Below, piece by piece: positions 22,322-34,028 of a DNA stretch of 64,000 nucleotides (positions are counted from its first letter, which is position 1; each line of letters opens with the position of its first letter). The stretch is from the NCBI GenBank assembly GCA_018105865.1, contig CM030862.1, forward strand, positions 2,272,601 to 2,336,600, written 5' to 3'. Origin of the DNA: Metaphire vulgaris (taxonomy: Eukaryota > Annelida > Clitellata > Crassiclitellata > Megascolecidae). The notes below the pieces were generated by a model, which worked only from the letters and a program-made list of their open reading frames with translations, was not told the origin of the DNA and did no database searches. The position numbers and the translations under genes are program-made.

Positions 22322-22990
22322 GAAACCCCCGTCCCCCTTCCCTCACCCCATCCCTCTGGAAATCGCCCAGGCCCTAACCTATTCCCTCCCCGGCCCCAAA
22401 CCCCTTTTCCCTTTCCCCATCCCCTTCCCTCTCTCCCCATCCCCTCCCAATGGCCCCCCAAACTCACGTTCCCCTTCCCTTTACCCAACCCTTTTCCCTC
22501 TCCCCATCCCTCTCCCAATCGAAAAACCCCTGTTCCCCTTCCGTCTCCCTAACCCTTTTATTCTCCCCATCCCTCTCCCAATCGCCCTGGCCCCAACCCA
22601 TTCCCGGCCCAGGCCCCAAAACCCGTTCCTCTTCACTCTCCCCATCTCTTTTCCCCTCTCCTCATCCCTCTCCCAATCACCCCGCCCCATTGGCCCCGGC
22701 CCCAAACCCGTTCCTCTTCCCTCTCCTCATCCCTTTTCCCTCTCCCCATCCCTCTAATCGCCCCACCCCAACCCATTCCAGCACCAACCCATTCCCTGCC
22801 CGGCCCTAAACCCCCGTTCCCTCTTCCCTTTAGATGTTCCAACTACCCATCCCTCTCCCAATCGCCCAGGCCCCAACCCATCAGCGCTCCGCCCTACCCC
22901 ACCGGCCCCAAACCCCGTTTCCAAACCTAACAACGCTGCTGAAAACCAAAAACCCACCTTCCTCCTCCCAAACCTCTTTCCCTCTCCCAA
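22322..22990. repeat. C-rich minisatellite, diverged units of about 60-100 bp
   Basis: Repeated CCATCCCTCTCCCAATCGCC, CCCTTCCCTCTCC and GGCCCCAAACCC blocks; strongly C on plus, G on minus. ORFs across it are Pro/Ser or Gly/Arg artefacts. Confidence 0.9.
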
Positions 22991-23004
22991 TGCCCTGCCC
23001 CCAT

Positions 23005-23007
<3 letters not shown>

Positions 23008-23048
<41 letters not shown>
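23008..23048. repeat. (AT)n microsatellite
   Basis: About 20 AT units ending the C-rich block. Confidence 0.95.
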
Positions 23049-23051
<3 letters not shown>

Positions 23052-23139
23052 TCAGTCCTATCCTCAATACTATTTTTATATTTAATCCCTCAATATTAAA
23101 TTTTAAGACGTCGTCACCGTACTGGGGATTTAATTTTTG

Positions 23140-23680
23140 GAAAAGCGTTCTCAGAAATAATTGCTGTAACGTTTTAAATTTGCTATATCTCAGGCTATAT
23201 AGGAGCTAAAAAGATGAGGTTTGCACCATTGTTTAGATTGTTTATTCCTTTTTCTAACCGTCCGTGCAAAACAAAAACATTTGGGGTAGAGTCCACTTTA
23301 CGGCCTAAAATATCACCCTCTCCCTCCAAAAAATGTTTAAAGCCCCCTAGCAAAATATTTTCAGCGGTAACCCCACTTTGGTCAGCGGCAAAGTTCTAAA
23401 GGGATGTCAGAGGAACACAATAAACCAAAAAGTTTGAAAATCGGTTGACATTTGGCAAAGATCTATCAATTCTAACCCGATGACCCCAATGTTTGAACAT
23501 AAGTATTATCAAATTTCGCGAAAGTTTTGAATTCTGAAAAGTTTCCAATTTTTTTGAATTTGCTACATCTCGGTCTATATAAGAGCTAAGAAGATGCGGT
23601 TTGCACCATTGTTTAGCTATTTTATTCCTCTTTCTAACCCTCTGTGCAAAACAAAAAAGCGTTCAGCTTTCCGACAATCA
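23140..23680. repeat. Dispersed repeat present twice here and again near 62.4 kb
   Basis: TATATAGGAGCTAAAAAGAT ... TTTGCACCATTGTTTAG occurs at about 23170-23270 and in variant form at 23560-23650. A further relative lies within 62340-62560, inside an inverted-repeat element. Confidence 0.7.
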
Positions 23681-23872
23681 AGTGAGAATGAGTAGCAGGC
23701 TGTTGCTCGGCGTGAAAAATCAGCACAGCAAACAAGAGAATCAAGCACTGCATGTCGTTCGACACTGCCAAATCAGTACACTTACGTTGAGTATCAAGTT
23801 TCAGAAAATTCATGCGAATGGGCGTTAACTCGGTTGAAGGAAAAGGCGGCGAGTTAAGGACAATTAATTGCG

Positions 23873-24052
23873 CAAAATGCTATTGCATTTGCGCAAAATC
23901 GGGTGGTAGAACAGCCAATCTCCCCCGTCATAAAATGCTATTGCATTTGCGCAAAATCAGGTGGTAGAACAGCCAATCTCCCCCGTCATAAAATGCTATT
24001 GCATTTGCGCAAAATCGGGTGGTAGAACAGCCAATCTCCCCCGTCATTTTTG
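23873..24052. repeat. 58-bp tandem repeat, three copies
   Basis: Unit TTGCATTTGCGCAAAATC plus GGTGGTAGAACAGCC and AATCTCCCCCGTCAT, repeated at 23883, 23941 and 23999 with one or two differences. Confidence 0.93.
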
Positions 24053-24290
24053 ACGGGTAAACACCTAGTATATTATAAGACGTGTGAGCTAGAATTCGAT
24101 TGAAATGTAACACAAAGGCAATCTTTGACGGTTCAATCCATGGAAAATGCGTATTTTCTCTATTGCTTTATTGGTAGCTATTCGTTTCAGAGAATTTTTC
24201 AGAGAAAAATATATAATAGTTTTATATATACATATATACATGCATACATACATACATATGGATACTCATACTGCTTCGAATTGTCGCTAG

Positions 24291-24647
24291 CAGTTTCTAT
24301 TCTAGCCACCTTGACATTGGGGGGATTTTTAAATGTTGGGGATACAATCTCTGAGTCTACAAGAACCTTGACAAGCAAAAAGATTATCTTCTTTTTAAAA
24401 AGTGGTGACAAGCAAAGAAAGGTCAGCCTTCCAACTTTCCTAATATTTTTTACCCTTCTCAAATGCCCTGGCAAGCAAAAAAATTGTCATCCTTACATTT
24501 TCCCCTCTCCAAAAAAATAAAAGCTTCGCGTCCTCACACTTTGGGGGGTGGATTTCCATCCCCATATGCAACATATACAAATTTTGGGGAGAATTTTAAA
24601 ACTTGGGCGGGGGATTTCTCCCCAGAGAAGACCTAGAATAAACACTG
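24291..24647. mobile_element. Terminal-inverted-repeat element (CAGTGTTTATTCTAG family) with three motif copies
   Basis: Ends CAGTTTCTATTCTAG / CTAGAATAAACACTG. Flanks gtcgctag and gtcgcagg are a decayed 8-bp duplication. Shared motif copies at 24370, 24407 and 24470. Related to 55944-56124. Confidence 0.72.
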
Positions 24648-25205
24648 GTCGCAGGGGTCATAAAATCAAAGAAATTGCAGCTGTTTGTCGTTAGGCCACT
24701 CGATAAACGAACCGAACCAAAGAAATTTCGTACAGATTTCACGACTGTCTAACCCAGATATCCATCCGCTTATATTCCTCTCCGGGCGTCCACAATAAGA
24801 TCCTAACGAGTCACGAAGGAGACTTCCTAGTCTGTGCGAAGGAATGGACCATTGCCATGAGCTTTATGGATACTAGCAACGGTGAATGTGTATTCGGGTG
24901 ACTCGCCCATAAACAGCAGAGAGTCGGACATAATGCGGGTCGTCGTTGACGAATGAAGCGAATTCAAACTTGGAGACGGTTACGTGAAACCGTAAAGCCC
25001 GTTCAGTCTGACAACAGAAGCTTCAACCTCTCGATGACCACAACAGATACTTTCTTAGAAAAGAAAAATAACAAGAACGAGTTTCCACAGAGAGATTGAA
25101 ATCAATGCTTCTTCAAAAAGAAGTCATCGCCAACGACGATACGCAGTGAAGATCTCCTGACCGAACAGTGTAACAAAGAACCAGTCAGTGTCTTTGTGTG
25201 TGTAT

Positions 25206-25206
<1 letters not shown>

Positions 25207-25259
<53 letters not shown>

Positions 25260-25263
25260 AGAG

Positions 25264-25295
<32 letters not shown>

Positions 25296-25318
25296 AAGAG
25301 AAAGAGAGAGAGAGAGAA

Positions 25319-25381
<63 letters not shown>

Positions 25382-25406
25382 AGAGAGAACGAGAGAGAGA
25401 GAGAGC
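25207..25406. repeat. (GA)n microsatellite
   Basis: About 200 bp of AG with A interruptions. ORFs of Arg/Glu over it are artefacts. Confidence 0.95.
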
Positions 25407-25659
25407 TGAAGTTTAATTTGAAGCAGGTCGGAACTGCTGAGACAAAACTTTACAACAACTGGAGTTATGTTGATTCTAACTTTCCACGGACAAATCGCTA
25501 ACGTAGAATTATCTGATAAAGTTAAGTAAATTCTGCACTCGGCATTCTGGCTTTCGCATTTACGTGCACATTAGAAATAAAAACTGCAGTAGACCGCACA
25601 CGAACAGGAAGCGAAGGTTAAAATGTATTAGTGGGACAAAAACACACACACACACGTAT

Positions 25660-25691
25660 ATATACACAGGGACAATCAGATGGACATGTAT

Positions 25692-25741
<50 letters not shown>

Positions 25742-25754
25742 ATCAGACATACTG

Positions 25755-25796
<42 letters not shown>

Positions 25797-25850
25797 TGTA
25801 TATACATAGGGACAATCAGATGGACAAGTGTGTGTGTGTGTTTGTTTGTG
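25660..25850. repeat. (AT)n arrays inside a duplicated segment
   Basis: Two (AT)n runs (25690-25740, 25757-25795) bracketed by GGGACAATCAGATGGACA at 25670 and again at 25809, then GTGTGT. Confidence 0.9.
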
Positions 25851-27043
25851 TGTGTGAAATCTCAGGCAAGTTACGTTTTGTATTCTTTCGGAGGTAAATT
25901 CGATTATTTCCTTAATGCTTCCATACTTTAGCGTTCATTTGTATCCGTATTCGGTCAACAAAGCAAGGATACTGTAGTAGCCTACACAGGGAGACTGGTT
26001 GTTATCAAAGCGGCTACAGTATCAACTGAGCCGTTGACATTAATTAAAGAAATTGGCCTAAAAATAAACAATGACCTATTTTGGTTTTTAGCAAACTTGA
26101 ATTTCCTAACGTTAGACCAGAATCTTGTTCCAATCTTTCATCCCCGATAATAAATTCGTTCAAATTTGGAGGTCTGGTTACCCCCCTTTCCAACAGTGGC
26201 GTCGCTATGAGAGCGGGCTGCGCCGGGCGACACCAATTACATCTTCACAAGAGAGGGTGTGGCGCCAAAGCATTTGGTGTTGCAAATTAAATAGGTTAAG
26301 CGATTCCATTTGTACAAATGAGTAAGTAAATAAGTCAAATCTAGTTAATTTCTATAGCGCTGTCGAGGGATCCTTATTCCTATTCATTTAATCTCAAAAT
26401 GAAGTAGCTATAGCCAAAGGTGGGGTTATTCACGCGGGGTCATTTAATCCAAAGTGCCAGTGGGTGGGATGTTACAGCTATGGAGGAAATGATTTTTTGA
26501 AGAGAAATGAGCTGGTACAGGAAGACCGAAGAGGTCCGTGGTGTATTTGGGGGGGGGTTAGGGATGCCACCATGGTTTTGCCCCATCGGTTGACGACAAC
26601 TCTAGTGACGCCCTTGGCCCCCAATTCACCATAATCTCTCATATTCTTGCGCAAACATTTGAGCACATCTGATTAAGACTTTCATCATGCTCAGATGACG
26701 ATATCAAACGATTTTTCTTTCTCCGTCAACCACACGAGCATACGACGTATACGTGACGATCTTCACTGAGCACCAGTAAGGTTCTAATTGAGGAAACTGA
26801 GTCTTGGGTTCTATCCTCGGGTTTTTTCAAAAGAAGCGCAGGAGTAGATGCGTATTTTGTCTGTAGGCAGTGAAACAACAAACGCATTCATCAGTTATCC
26901 AGGAAAACTGGGTTTTTGAATTTAGAGAGGTATAACAGTGATTTTCGTACAGGTTAACTTAACCTCCATACATACCATTTGAAATCACATTATTATTATT
27001 TTCCGCGAGTCTCTGTACACACGCACGCAAACATCATATCCAC

Positions 27044-27741
27044 CAGTGGCGGTTCCAAGAACTCTTGATTGGGGGGAGTGTAATGTATTTCTAGGATGAT
27101 CCAGTCAATTGTCAAAGGAATTATACGTAAAAGGGTTTAGAAAAATCTGTAGATTTGATTTATAAAATATAATGTTCAGAATTGACAATGTATAAAAGTC
27201 AGTTTAGTCTGGTTGTACAAAGTCATAGTGTGCAAAATCGAGTTTTCTATTGCTGGAAGCGAATTTGTCAATATATTTCCTTGTGGATATATATCAAGGC
27301 TAATCCGTTTAGACGATCATCTTTCATTGAAGACGCATTTTTGGTGGGCCGGTGGGGGATGCGTCTCCAGTCATCCCCCAGTCATCCTAGGTATTCGGCA
27401 GGACTTTCATTTGTTGTTCCTTAACATTATTCTCGCACAGTCATTGGCACTAGTTGTTTCTCAGTGTGTGGCCCTACGCTTTGGAATTCATTACCAATGT
27501 CACTTCGTATGGCCAACAATCTATCATCTTTCAGAACCGGTCTAAAAACACATCTGTTTGATTTAGCATGCCCCCCTTAGTATGCTCCCCCGCCGTTTCT
27601 GACTGATATTTCCGGCTTGACCTGGCTCTAATTCAATTTGACTTTGGTGCGCCAACGGACGATGCCCTGGGCATTATGATAGGCGCCATAGAAGTTTACT
27701 GATTGATTGATTGATTGATCCCCAACGTGGAACCGCCCCTG
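27044..27741. mobile_element. hAT-like element, CAGTGGCGGTTCC family, with nested LINE tail
   Basis: Ends CAGTGGCGGTTCC / GGAACCGCCCCTG. Flanks atatccac and atatccat (7 of 8). The original interior runs to about 27385, is interrupted by a LINE 3' end, then resumes at CCCCAACGTGG. Confidence 0.82.
27430..27718 (+). mobile_element. LINE 3'-end fragment with (GATT)n tail
   Basis: Degraded C-terminus of a LINE reverse-transcriptase ORF, including SLRMANNLSSFRTGLKTHLF. An untranslated region with GGCGCCATAGAAGT and a GATT tail follow. Inserted in the hAT-like element above. Confidence 0.7.
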
Positions 27742-28029
27742 ATATCCATCATTTTAGGCACCCCGACAAAATGGCGCAATCTTTGGACATTCGCCTTTAC
27801 CCTCCCAGACGAGTCCCATCAATGGAAATAGGCCTATATATCTATGTGTTCTGCCAGACAAATGATTATAAAAGCTATTGTTTAAATAAAATTATGCTAG
27901 CGTTGAGGGGCTTGATTAATTATCTAAGAGCAATTGCACTTAATTCTGCTTAATAAAACGAGCTTAGTGGCAAATTCATTACACATGACGGCCACATCAC
28001 GTGATCGTGCTGAAGTAAGTAAAGTAAAG

Positions 28030-28215
28030 TAAAGTAAAATCTCGTGGATTTCTATAGCGCCTTGGAAAACAGCACAACAGTAGCTGCTTATTCTTAGGCG
28101 CTCAGCCTTTCTTAAAATAGCCATAGGAAAGGTGTATGATCAGCCAGGCAATAGTCAACGTCCAAAGGGCAGTGAGGCTAGGTTGTTACAGCTTTGGAGG
28201 ATAACATAAAACACT
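28030..28215 (-). mobile_element. LINE 3'-end-type repeat (GCGCTATAGAAAT)
   Basis: Contains TTTCTATAGCGCC at its left edge and about 180 bp matching 58440-58625 in inverse orientation (AGCTGCTTATTCTTAGGCGC, GGCTATTTTAAGAAAG). A shorter relative is at 26340-26500. Confidence 0.7.
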
Positions 28216-28344
28216 AAAAACATGAAAAAAACCACATGAAACATTAAAAAAGGCAAAAGAACATCTTGCCGTTGACCCATTTGTAAAGGGGAGGGGTGAG
28301 GATCAAGAGCCATTGCCAAATTTACCCTATACCAGTTCTTCTTT

Positions 28345-28645
28345 CAGATGTTTCGTCATATCGGTCGCATGGAAGAGAATTCTGAACGCTGCAGTGGAGA
28401 GAACAACGGAGGGAACACGCCCTCCTCAGGGAAGGCCCAGAAGACGATGGTTTGATGACATCAGAGAGTGGACGAGATTAAATCTGGGTGGGGGGGGCGA
28501 TTCATGCGACACAAGACCGGGAACATTGGAAAAGGATCGTTCGACAAGCATCTGATCTCGACGGTTCATGAGGGGACTTTGAGCTGATGATGATGATGAT
28601 GATGACGACGACGACGACGATGATGATGATGATGATGATGATGTT
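28345..28645 (+). mobile_element. LINE 3'-end fragment followed by (GAT)n
   Basis: Reads FRHIGRMEENSERCSGEN..., then in a nearby frame GRPRRRWFDDIREWTRLNLG. This is the C-terminal GRPRRRW.D.I..W motif of many LINE polymerases. The stop is followed by a GAT/GAC array, probably the LINE tail. Confidence 0.75.
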
Positions 28646-29079
28646 TTGTCTACGCCGTTTGACCGGTCACTACAATTTTATAATCGTTTAATCTCGCCAG
28701 GGGTAATCAAGATGTTTGAGAAATGGCTGAATTTGCTGAAAAAAATTGCAAAATCTCTGCATGGCGTCTGATAGACGTTTTGTTCTCTCTCCATTGTTTT
28801 CAAGGCAAGTGGCTTTTAGTTAATTGATTAATTAGTTAATTAATTAGATTAAAAGAAATCATCCGTCGTCTGGACTGCGATTGGTCTCGTGTTTAGGAGC
28901 AGCGATTACTTCAGACTCCGCGGTCGGCATTTCTCTTGTGATAATACAAATCTATAATTATTATTCCTGAACGCTGTTGCTTTAACTCTGTCTCTGTCTT
29001 TGCGTTTTTCCACCTGTCTGCCTGTCTTCCTACTAGTGTACCTGTCTATCCGTCGTCTAGACATCTTTCTTTCTCCCTC

Positions 29080-29270
29080 TTCTTCTTCTTCTTCTTCTTC
29101 TTCTTTCTTCTCATCTTTCTTCCTCTTCTTTCTATGTCTCTTGTTTCCGCGCCTTCGCCACCGTCGTCGTCATCATCGTCGTCGTCATCATCATCATCAT
29201 CATCATCATCATCGTCGTCATCGTCGTCATCGTCATCATCATCATCATCATTGTCATCATCATCATTTAG
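29080..29270. repeat. TCT and ATC/GTC arrays
   Basis: (TCT)n then (ATC)n/(GTC)n. The minus-strand poly-Asp ORF is an artefact. Confidence 0.95.
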
Positions 29271-29369
29271 AACAAATATAGCATCATCAAACAGAAGTTG
29301 AAATTTGGACTGATCGTTTTTCATTTAAAACGAAATAAATTCAGCTAAATCGCTTAAAAACAGCCAATA

Positions 29370-29453
29370 ATGAAATAATAATACTAATAATAAGCGATAA
29401 TAATAATAATAATCAAATAATAGAAATAATAATAAACCAATAATAATAAAACC

Positions 29454-29507
<54 letters not shown>

Positions 29508-29560
29508 AATAATAACATAATTATTATTATAATTAATTATTATTATTATTATTATTAAGT
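29370..29560. repeat. (AAT)n / (ATT)n arrays
   Basis: AAT array turning into its inverse ATT array near 29520, capable of forming a hairpin. Confidence 0.93.
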
Positions 29561-29856
29561 CGAAGGGATTTCGAAGAAGAGCGGGATCATGCGATCGAAA
29601 TGTTTGCAATCAAGGGCGATTTTATTCTTTACTAATCTTGGCCTCGACTGCGGAAAAGTGACCTCATTGGAGTCCTCGATGTACCAGACAGGCCAGAATC
29701 GAAGCCAACGAAAACCGTTAAAATAAACGAATGTACGTTAACAATTTCCATTTCGAAATTAATTCATCAAGCAAAGTTCTTGATTACCTATTTCCGTTCG
29801 AAGAACTTGACTGCTGGAATTGCGCTCAAAACAGAAGAAAAGCATACGGCATAGAG

Positions 29857-29978
29857 CAGGGGTGTCAAACTCACTTCATACAGCGGACCACAGAAAAGTC
29901 TTTGTGGTTGTCGCGGGCCTGATGGAAAGCATTCGCGGGCCGTATCCGACCCGCGGGTCGTATTTTTTCATACCCTTG
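29857..29978. mobile_element. hAT-like MITE (CAGGGGTGTCAAAC ends)
   Basis: 122 bp with left CAGGGGTGTCAAACTCA, internal GCCCGCGGGTCG-like sequence and right CATACCCTTG. Perfect 8-bp duplication gcatagag (29849-29856, 29979-29986). The end type is widespread in hAT elements of many animals. A right-end relative lies at about 44100-44175. Confidence 0.85.
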
Positions 29979-30502
29979 GCATAGAGCAATGCTACTCAGA
30001 TGGTTTGCGTGGAAATCCTGAAATTTGTACAGAGACCAGACTGGAGTCCGAACCAAAAGGATGTTGTTAATTTGCATCAACACCTTGGCAAACCAGTCCA
30101 CAAATTATTGTGCTTTCTAGACCGCGTCATAATTTATGTTATAGTAATTGAGATAAGAACTCTGCACTGAAAACGAATTAGTTTTACCGCTTCAAATCTA
30201 AAGTTCTAAATAAGACGTATCTTATCCATAGAATTTGCAGTAATGGAATTAATTTCAGTTCGATGTTCAATTAAAATAATATAATTTGTCAGCGATAATT
30301 CGATAAGCATGAAAATTTTTGTACATCGGCGCGTTCCGTTCATGAAGCGGGTCCGTGGTTTGAGCAGCCCTGGCATAGAGAGCGCTAAGGGAAGGATAGA
30401 TAGATAAGTGAAGGAATGACAGAGTGAAAGGGTGAGCAGAATACTGCACGAGAAAGGAAAAGATTTCACGATCTAACCCAACCTCTAAAGAAGATCCATA
30501 TG

Positions 30503-30843
30503 CAGTGGCGTAGCAAAGGTTTTTTCTGGGGGGGGGGGGTTAAACCCCCTTGGCTGCCGACAAAAATTGTTTAAGGTGTTTTGATCCTTTTTTCAGACGC
30601 GGTTTTGGGGTGAACCCCTTTGGTTGCCGACCCAAAATAATTTTTAAGCGCTATAGAATGTATGTAAAGATGTAAAGCGAAGACCTTTTCTGTTGCTTAT
30701 CAGCATATATGCAAAGGAAAAAAGTACAAGAGAAGAAAAGATGAGTACGACTGTATGACCGGTTTTTTTGTTTGCCAAGATTTTTAAGAAGTTGGTTATG
30801 ATCAAAACCAACCTCCCTTCCGGAAACCCTGGTTACGCCACTG
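30503..30843. mobile_element. hAT-like element, CAGTGGCGTAGC family, copy 2
   Basis: Ends CAGTGGCGTAGCAAAGG / CCTGGTTACGCCACTG. Flanks tccatatg and cccatata (6 of 8). Minus-strand shared motif at 30680-30703. Confidence 0.75.
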
Positions 30844-31677
30844 CCCATATAGGCCTATAGTTGTGTCGCAGTCACGATTTTATCTGTGGGATTTGCGCTC
30901 CACCCCCCGACAACACAATGACACCCTCCCTGGCCATGCCCAAGAGACCATAGCCACCACAGATTCGTGACTTTGACAGATTGAATGACAACAAAGATTA
31001 GATGCAAATCGACCAGCGATATCAAATTTTGCAGAAAGCTTTTTACTGCAAACGTTGACGTCCATACGAACGGCGAATAGACTACAATGTAGCCCTTCCT
31101 TGTCGCTCCTTCGAATCCATCGCGTATTGTACAGTATATTTTATACAGAAAACCTAACTCTACGCGATAGAAAATATTCTTGATTTGATTATACCTATGC
31201 AGACCCTAATACTTGCCTTTATATTATACCGAAGTACAGACAGGCAAGATCTTTATATCACATGTACATGTCGACTGTGACACGCATCTCTTCATTATTT
31301 TCACAGTCCTCGCTTCTCGAACGCTCCTCCTAACGTTGCATCCAGACCGTCATTACACATGTCGGCAATCACGCAAAGAGACGACACGCCTTTATGCCTT
31401 TTCTTTTTGCACGACAGAAAAACAACAAACTCGTGTCTTGTGGTCGTGAGTTTCGGATAAATGTTCGCTGTTTTGCAGTGAGTTTTGAATTCAAAAGACG
31501 ATCGAATTTATTTATTTATTTTTGTATTTACCAAAAACCGATCGAGGAAATTAAATGGTAGCGTTAACGCGAAACTTCTCATACGATACTCAGAACGTTT
31601 TAACCGTCTGTCTAGGGACAGAGCGATTTGCGATTATCGGCTGCCATTAGCCTGTGTCAAGTCAGGTCGGTGGGGAA

Positions 31678-32238
31678 CAAGGGCGTAAAACACGGGGGGA
31701 CGGCGGGGGACGGTCCCCCAATAATTGGTTAGAGGGGACAGAGTATCAATTCCCCCCCAATGTTTTGTGCCTTATGGATGACCTTTTTTGCCCATCAGGG
31801 TATTATTTGGCCAGGGAAAATATAAGAATTATGTTATTTTATATATTATTAGCAATTATTGCTCGTCAAGACTTTTCGAGAGACGAAAAGGGGGGTCTGA
31901 CCTGCAGAGACGTCATTTCACTGTTTTTCAGGGGGGCAAAACACTTTCGACCTGACAAGTTACAAGTTTGCGAAAAAGCTGACGACCTTTTTTTTGCTTG
32001 TCAGCCAATTTTCACGGTTAGTTAAAGTAGTTAAAGTAGTTACTTCAAATTACTCGACATCATCAAGCACTCCTTTAGGGCGTGTAAAATCTAAATAACA
32101 CAAACATTGGCAAAAAAATTTGTTTCCTCAAAATCAGAGGGGGCAAATGCCCCCTGCCCCCCCAAAATGACGTCCCTGCTGACCTGACTTTATCGACGAT
32201 TCTATCCCCCCAATGTTGACGCCAGGTTTACGCCACTG
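31678..32238. mobile_element. Non-autonomous hAT-like element (CAAGGGCGTAAAAC ends)
   Basis: 561 bp. Left CAAGGGCGTAAAAC, right GGTTTACGCCACTG. Flanks gtggggaa and gtgaggaa (7 of 8). Minus-strand motif copies at 31778-31799 and 31981-32003. Confidence 0.78.
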
Positions 32239-32404
32239 GTGAGGAAAATTTGGAGTTGATGTTCATGGAACTTTAGACAGAAATCTTTAATTAAAAACTT
32301 CTTAGAACTGGCGCAGTGACAAATCATTGCAAAAATTCTAAATGACGTCCTTTTGGATGGATACGTGGGAGTAATCAATCAACGTTGTATTCCCCTTAGA
32401 TTAT

Positions 32405-32850
32405 GAAAATTCTCTCTCTCTCTCAGTCATTCATTCGTCTCCGACTTTGTGTGAGACATTATGGACTTTGATGTGCCATTTTTTTCTGTCATCCACTGTA
32501 TTTCTCAGTTCCTCGATGTTCATGTTCATTCCTTCCATAATGCTATCCATCCATCTCGTTTTCTGTCTTCCTCTTTTCCTTTTCCACTCGACAGCTGCTA
32601 GAGAATCAATGATTTCTCCTCCAGAGAATCGTGTCTTCTCATAATGTGCCCAAAAACTCCAGTTTTTGTTTTAGAATCAGTCCTTCCAAGGTGTGTTTTG
32701 GCCTGATTTCTGCAATTACCTCTTGATTTGTTCCTCTGGCTGTCCATGAGATCCTTAGCATTTTTCTCCTCCAGCTCCATGTTTCGAATGCATCAATTCG
32801 CCTGCGGTCTAGTTTCCGAAGTGTCCAGCTCTCTAAGCCATACATCATTA
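32405..32850 (-). mobile_element. LINE polymerase C-terminal fragment
   Basis: Minus strand reads MMYGLESWTLRKLDRRRIDA, then MLRISWTARGTNQEV, LEFLGHIMRRHDSLEEKSL and KRKRGRQKTRWMDSI. This is the classic LINE C-terminus (YG.E.WTL ... RI.W ... G..MRR ... GR...RW.D.I). One frameshift near 32660-32680; simple tail at 32405-32440. Confidence 0.85.
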
Positions 32851-32965
32851 TAGGAAATATCTATCATTTTCGCACGATGTAAGCTTTTGTCTCATTTTTG
32901 ATGTCCCTGATTTTCCATATTTTCCAAAATCTTGTCACAGCACTTTTACCAATGATAACGAAAAA

Positions 32966-32982
32966 TTGTATATATATATACC

Positions 32983-33056
<74 letters not shown>

Positions 33057-33058
33057 AT
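32966..33058. repeat. (AT)n(GT)n microsatellite
   Basis: About 35 AT units then about 11 GT units. Confidence 0.95.
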
Positions 33059-33329
33059 TTTACCGATTTTTCAGACTTATTAATTCCTCTCTGATTTCAA
33101 TTATGTTCCGGAAAATATATTTCAAATTCTGACAAAAAGAAGGCCAAATATTCTCAATTTTTCTCTTTTCACACTTTTATCAATGCAACATTTTTTACTC
33201 CTCCATGTTCAATGTAACCTTTTCCGTATGAATCATCACAAATTTCAATAGACATTTCAATACTCGGAAGTAAGTGCATCAACAAACAGCATATGTTCGT
33301 CGGTAGAATATAATAGGCTAAGAAGAAAG

Positions 33330-33405
33330 GCATCATCATCATCATCATCATCATCATAAGTCATCATCATCATCATCGTCATCATCGTCGTCATCATCAT
33401 CATTA
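33330..33405. repeat. (ATC)n microsatellite
   Basis: Imperfect ATC array with a TCATAAG interruption. Confidence 0.95.
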
Positions 33406-33764
33406 CCACCAGGAAAGGAATGGTCACCGCCTGGAGAAAAACGACTACATATCTACATGATGTTCCAAACCAAAAAGACAAAAAACTTTGGAGAGATGCA
33501 GTGTTTTATACAGGCCGGTTAGGAGGGAGATTTCCCCCCAAACCCTCAAAAATTCCCAAAAAAAAAAAAAACAAATCCCAGCACTTACACAAATTTTGCA
33601 TTGAACTGCGTCTTATCCCCTCCAACCAAGTCGACTCCCCCGAAAGCCTCAATTCCCCCTCCCCCCAAAGGCCTGGAGTCTGGATAAAACACTGGAGATA
33701 GGTCATGAAGAAGTCGATAGCTGGACACAACTGGATGACGAAAGCCTGACCTGACCTGATCATT

Positions 33765-33832
33765 GCCACCCCCACCACCACCACCACCGCCCCTGCCGCC
33801 GCCATCATCATCATCATCATCATCATCATCAC
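33765..33832. repeat. CCA and ATC arrays next to GPCR exon 1
   Basis: (CCA)n then (ATC)n, ending 40 bp from the donor of GPCR exon 1, inside intron 1. Confidence 0.93.
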
Positions 33833-33872
33833 CAGTCCGATTTACGAGCCCCATAACTCATGAGCTACTCAC

Positions 33873-34028
33873 CGTTTGTAGTTTTCTATCGGTTCTTACG
33901 GCGTGTAGAACCATTGCGTTCCCGGTGATCGTTAGAACAATGAAGACCGAAAGAACGAGGCCGAGGGCAACCCGAGCGACCAGTCCCAGTCCACCGGTAT
34001 CTGCGACGTCTACTTCACCGGGGTCCAT
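33873..34028 (-). CDS. Histamine H1-like GPCR, coding exon 1 (N-terminus and TM1)
   Basis: First coding exon (52 codons) of a rhodopsin-class amine receptor. The ATG at 34028 is preceded in frame by a TAA 11 codons upstream, which fixes the start. The short acidic N-terminus (MDPGEVDVADTGG) has no signal peptide and leads into a hydrophobic TM1 ending TGNAMVLHAV, with the conserved Asn1.50, then RTDRKLQT. The exon ends at ACG followed by the donor gtgagt, phase 0. It joins exon 2 to read KLQT-VCNMFIVSLAIADL, the usual TM1-ICL1-TM2 layout of H1 receptors. The reading frame, the splice sites and the family match are all seen directly; ligand identity is inferred from exons 2 and 3. Confidence 0.9.

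Larger units (their letters stand above)
16072..33872 (-). other. GPCR intron 1 (about 17.8 kb), repeat-filled
   Basis: The intron is bounded by donor gtgagt and acceptor tgttgtag, both phase 0. No other coding exon was recognised inside it. It holds microsatellites, SINEs, LINE 3' ends, hAT-like elements and a Tc1/mariner-like element, listed separately. Unlisted stretches such as 16860-17520, 17970-18540, 18970-19110, 21690-22300, 24660-25190, 25900-27040, 29990-30490 and 30850-31660 show nothing I can name. Confidence 0.8.

Noticed and set aside
22314..22842. Pro-rich and Gly-rich ORFs
   Set aside because: C-rich minisatellite artefacts.
25188..25416. Arg/Glu repeat ORFs
   Set aside because: (GA)n microsatellite.
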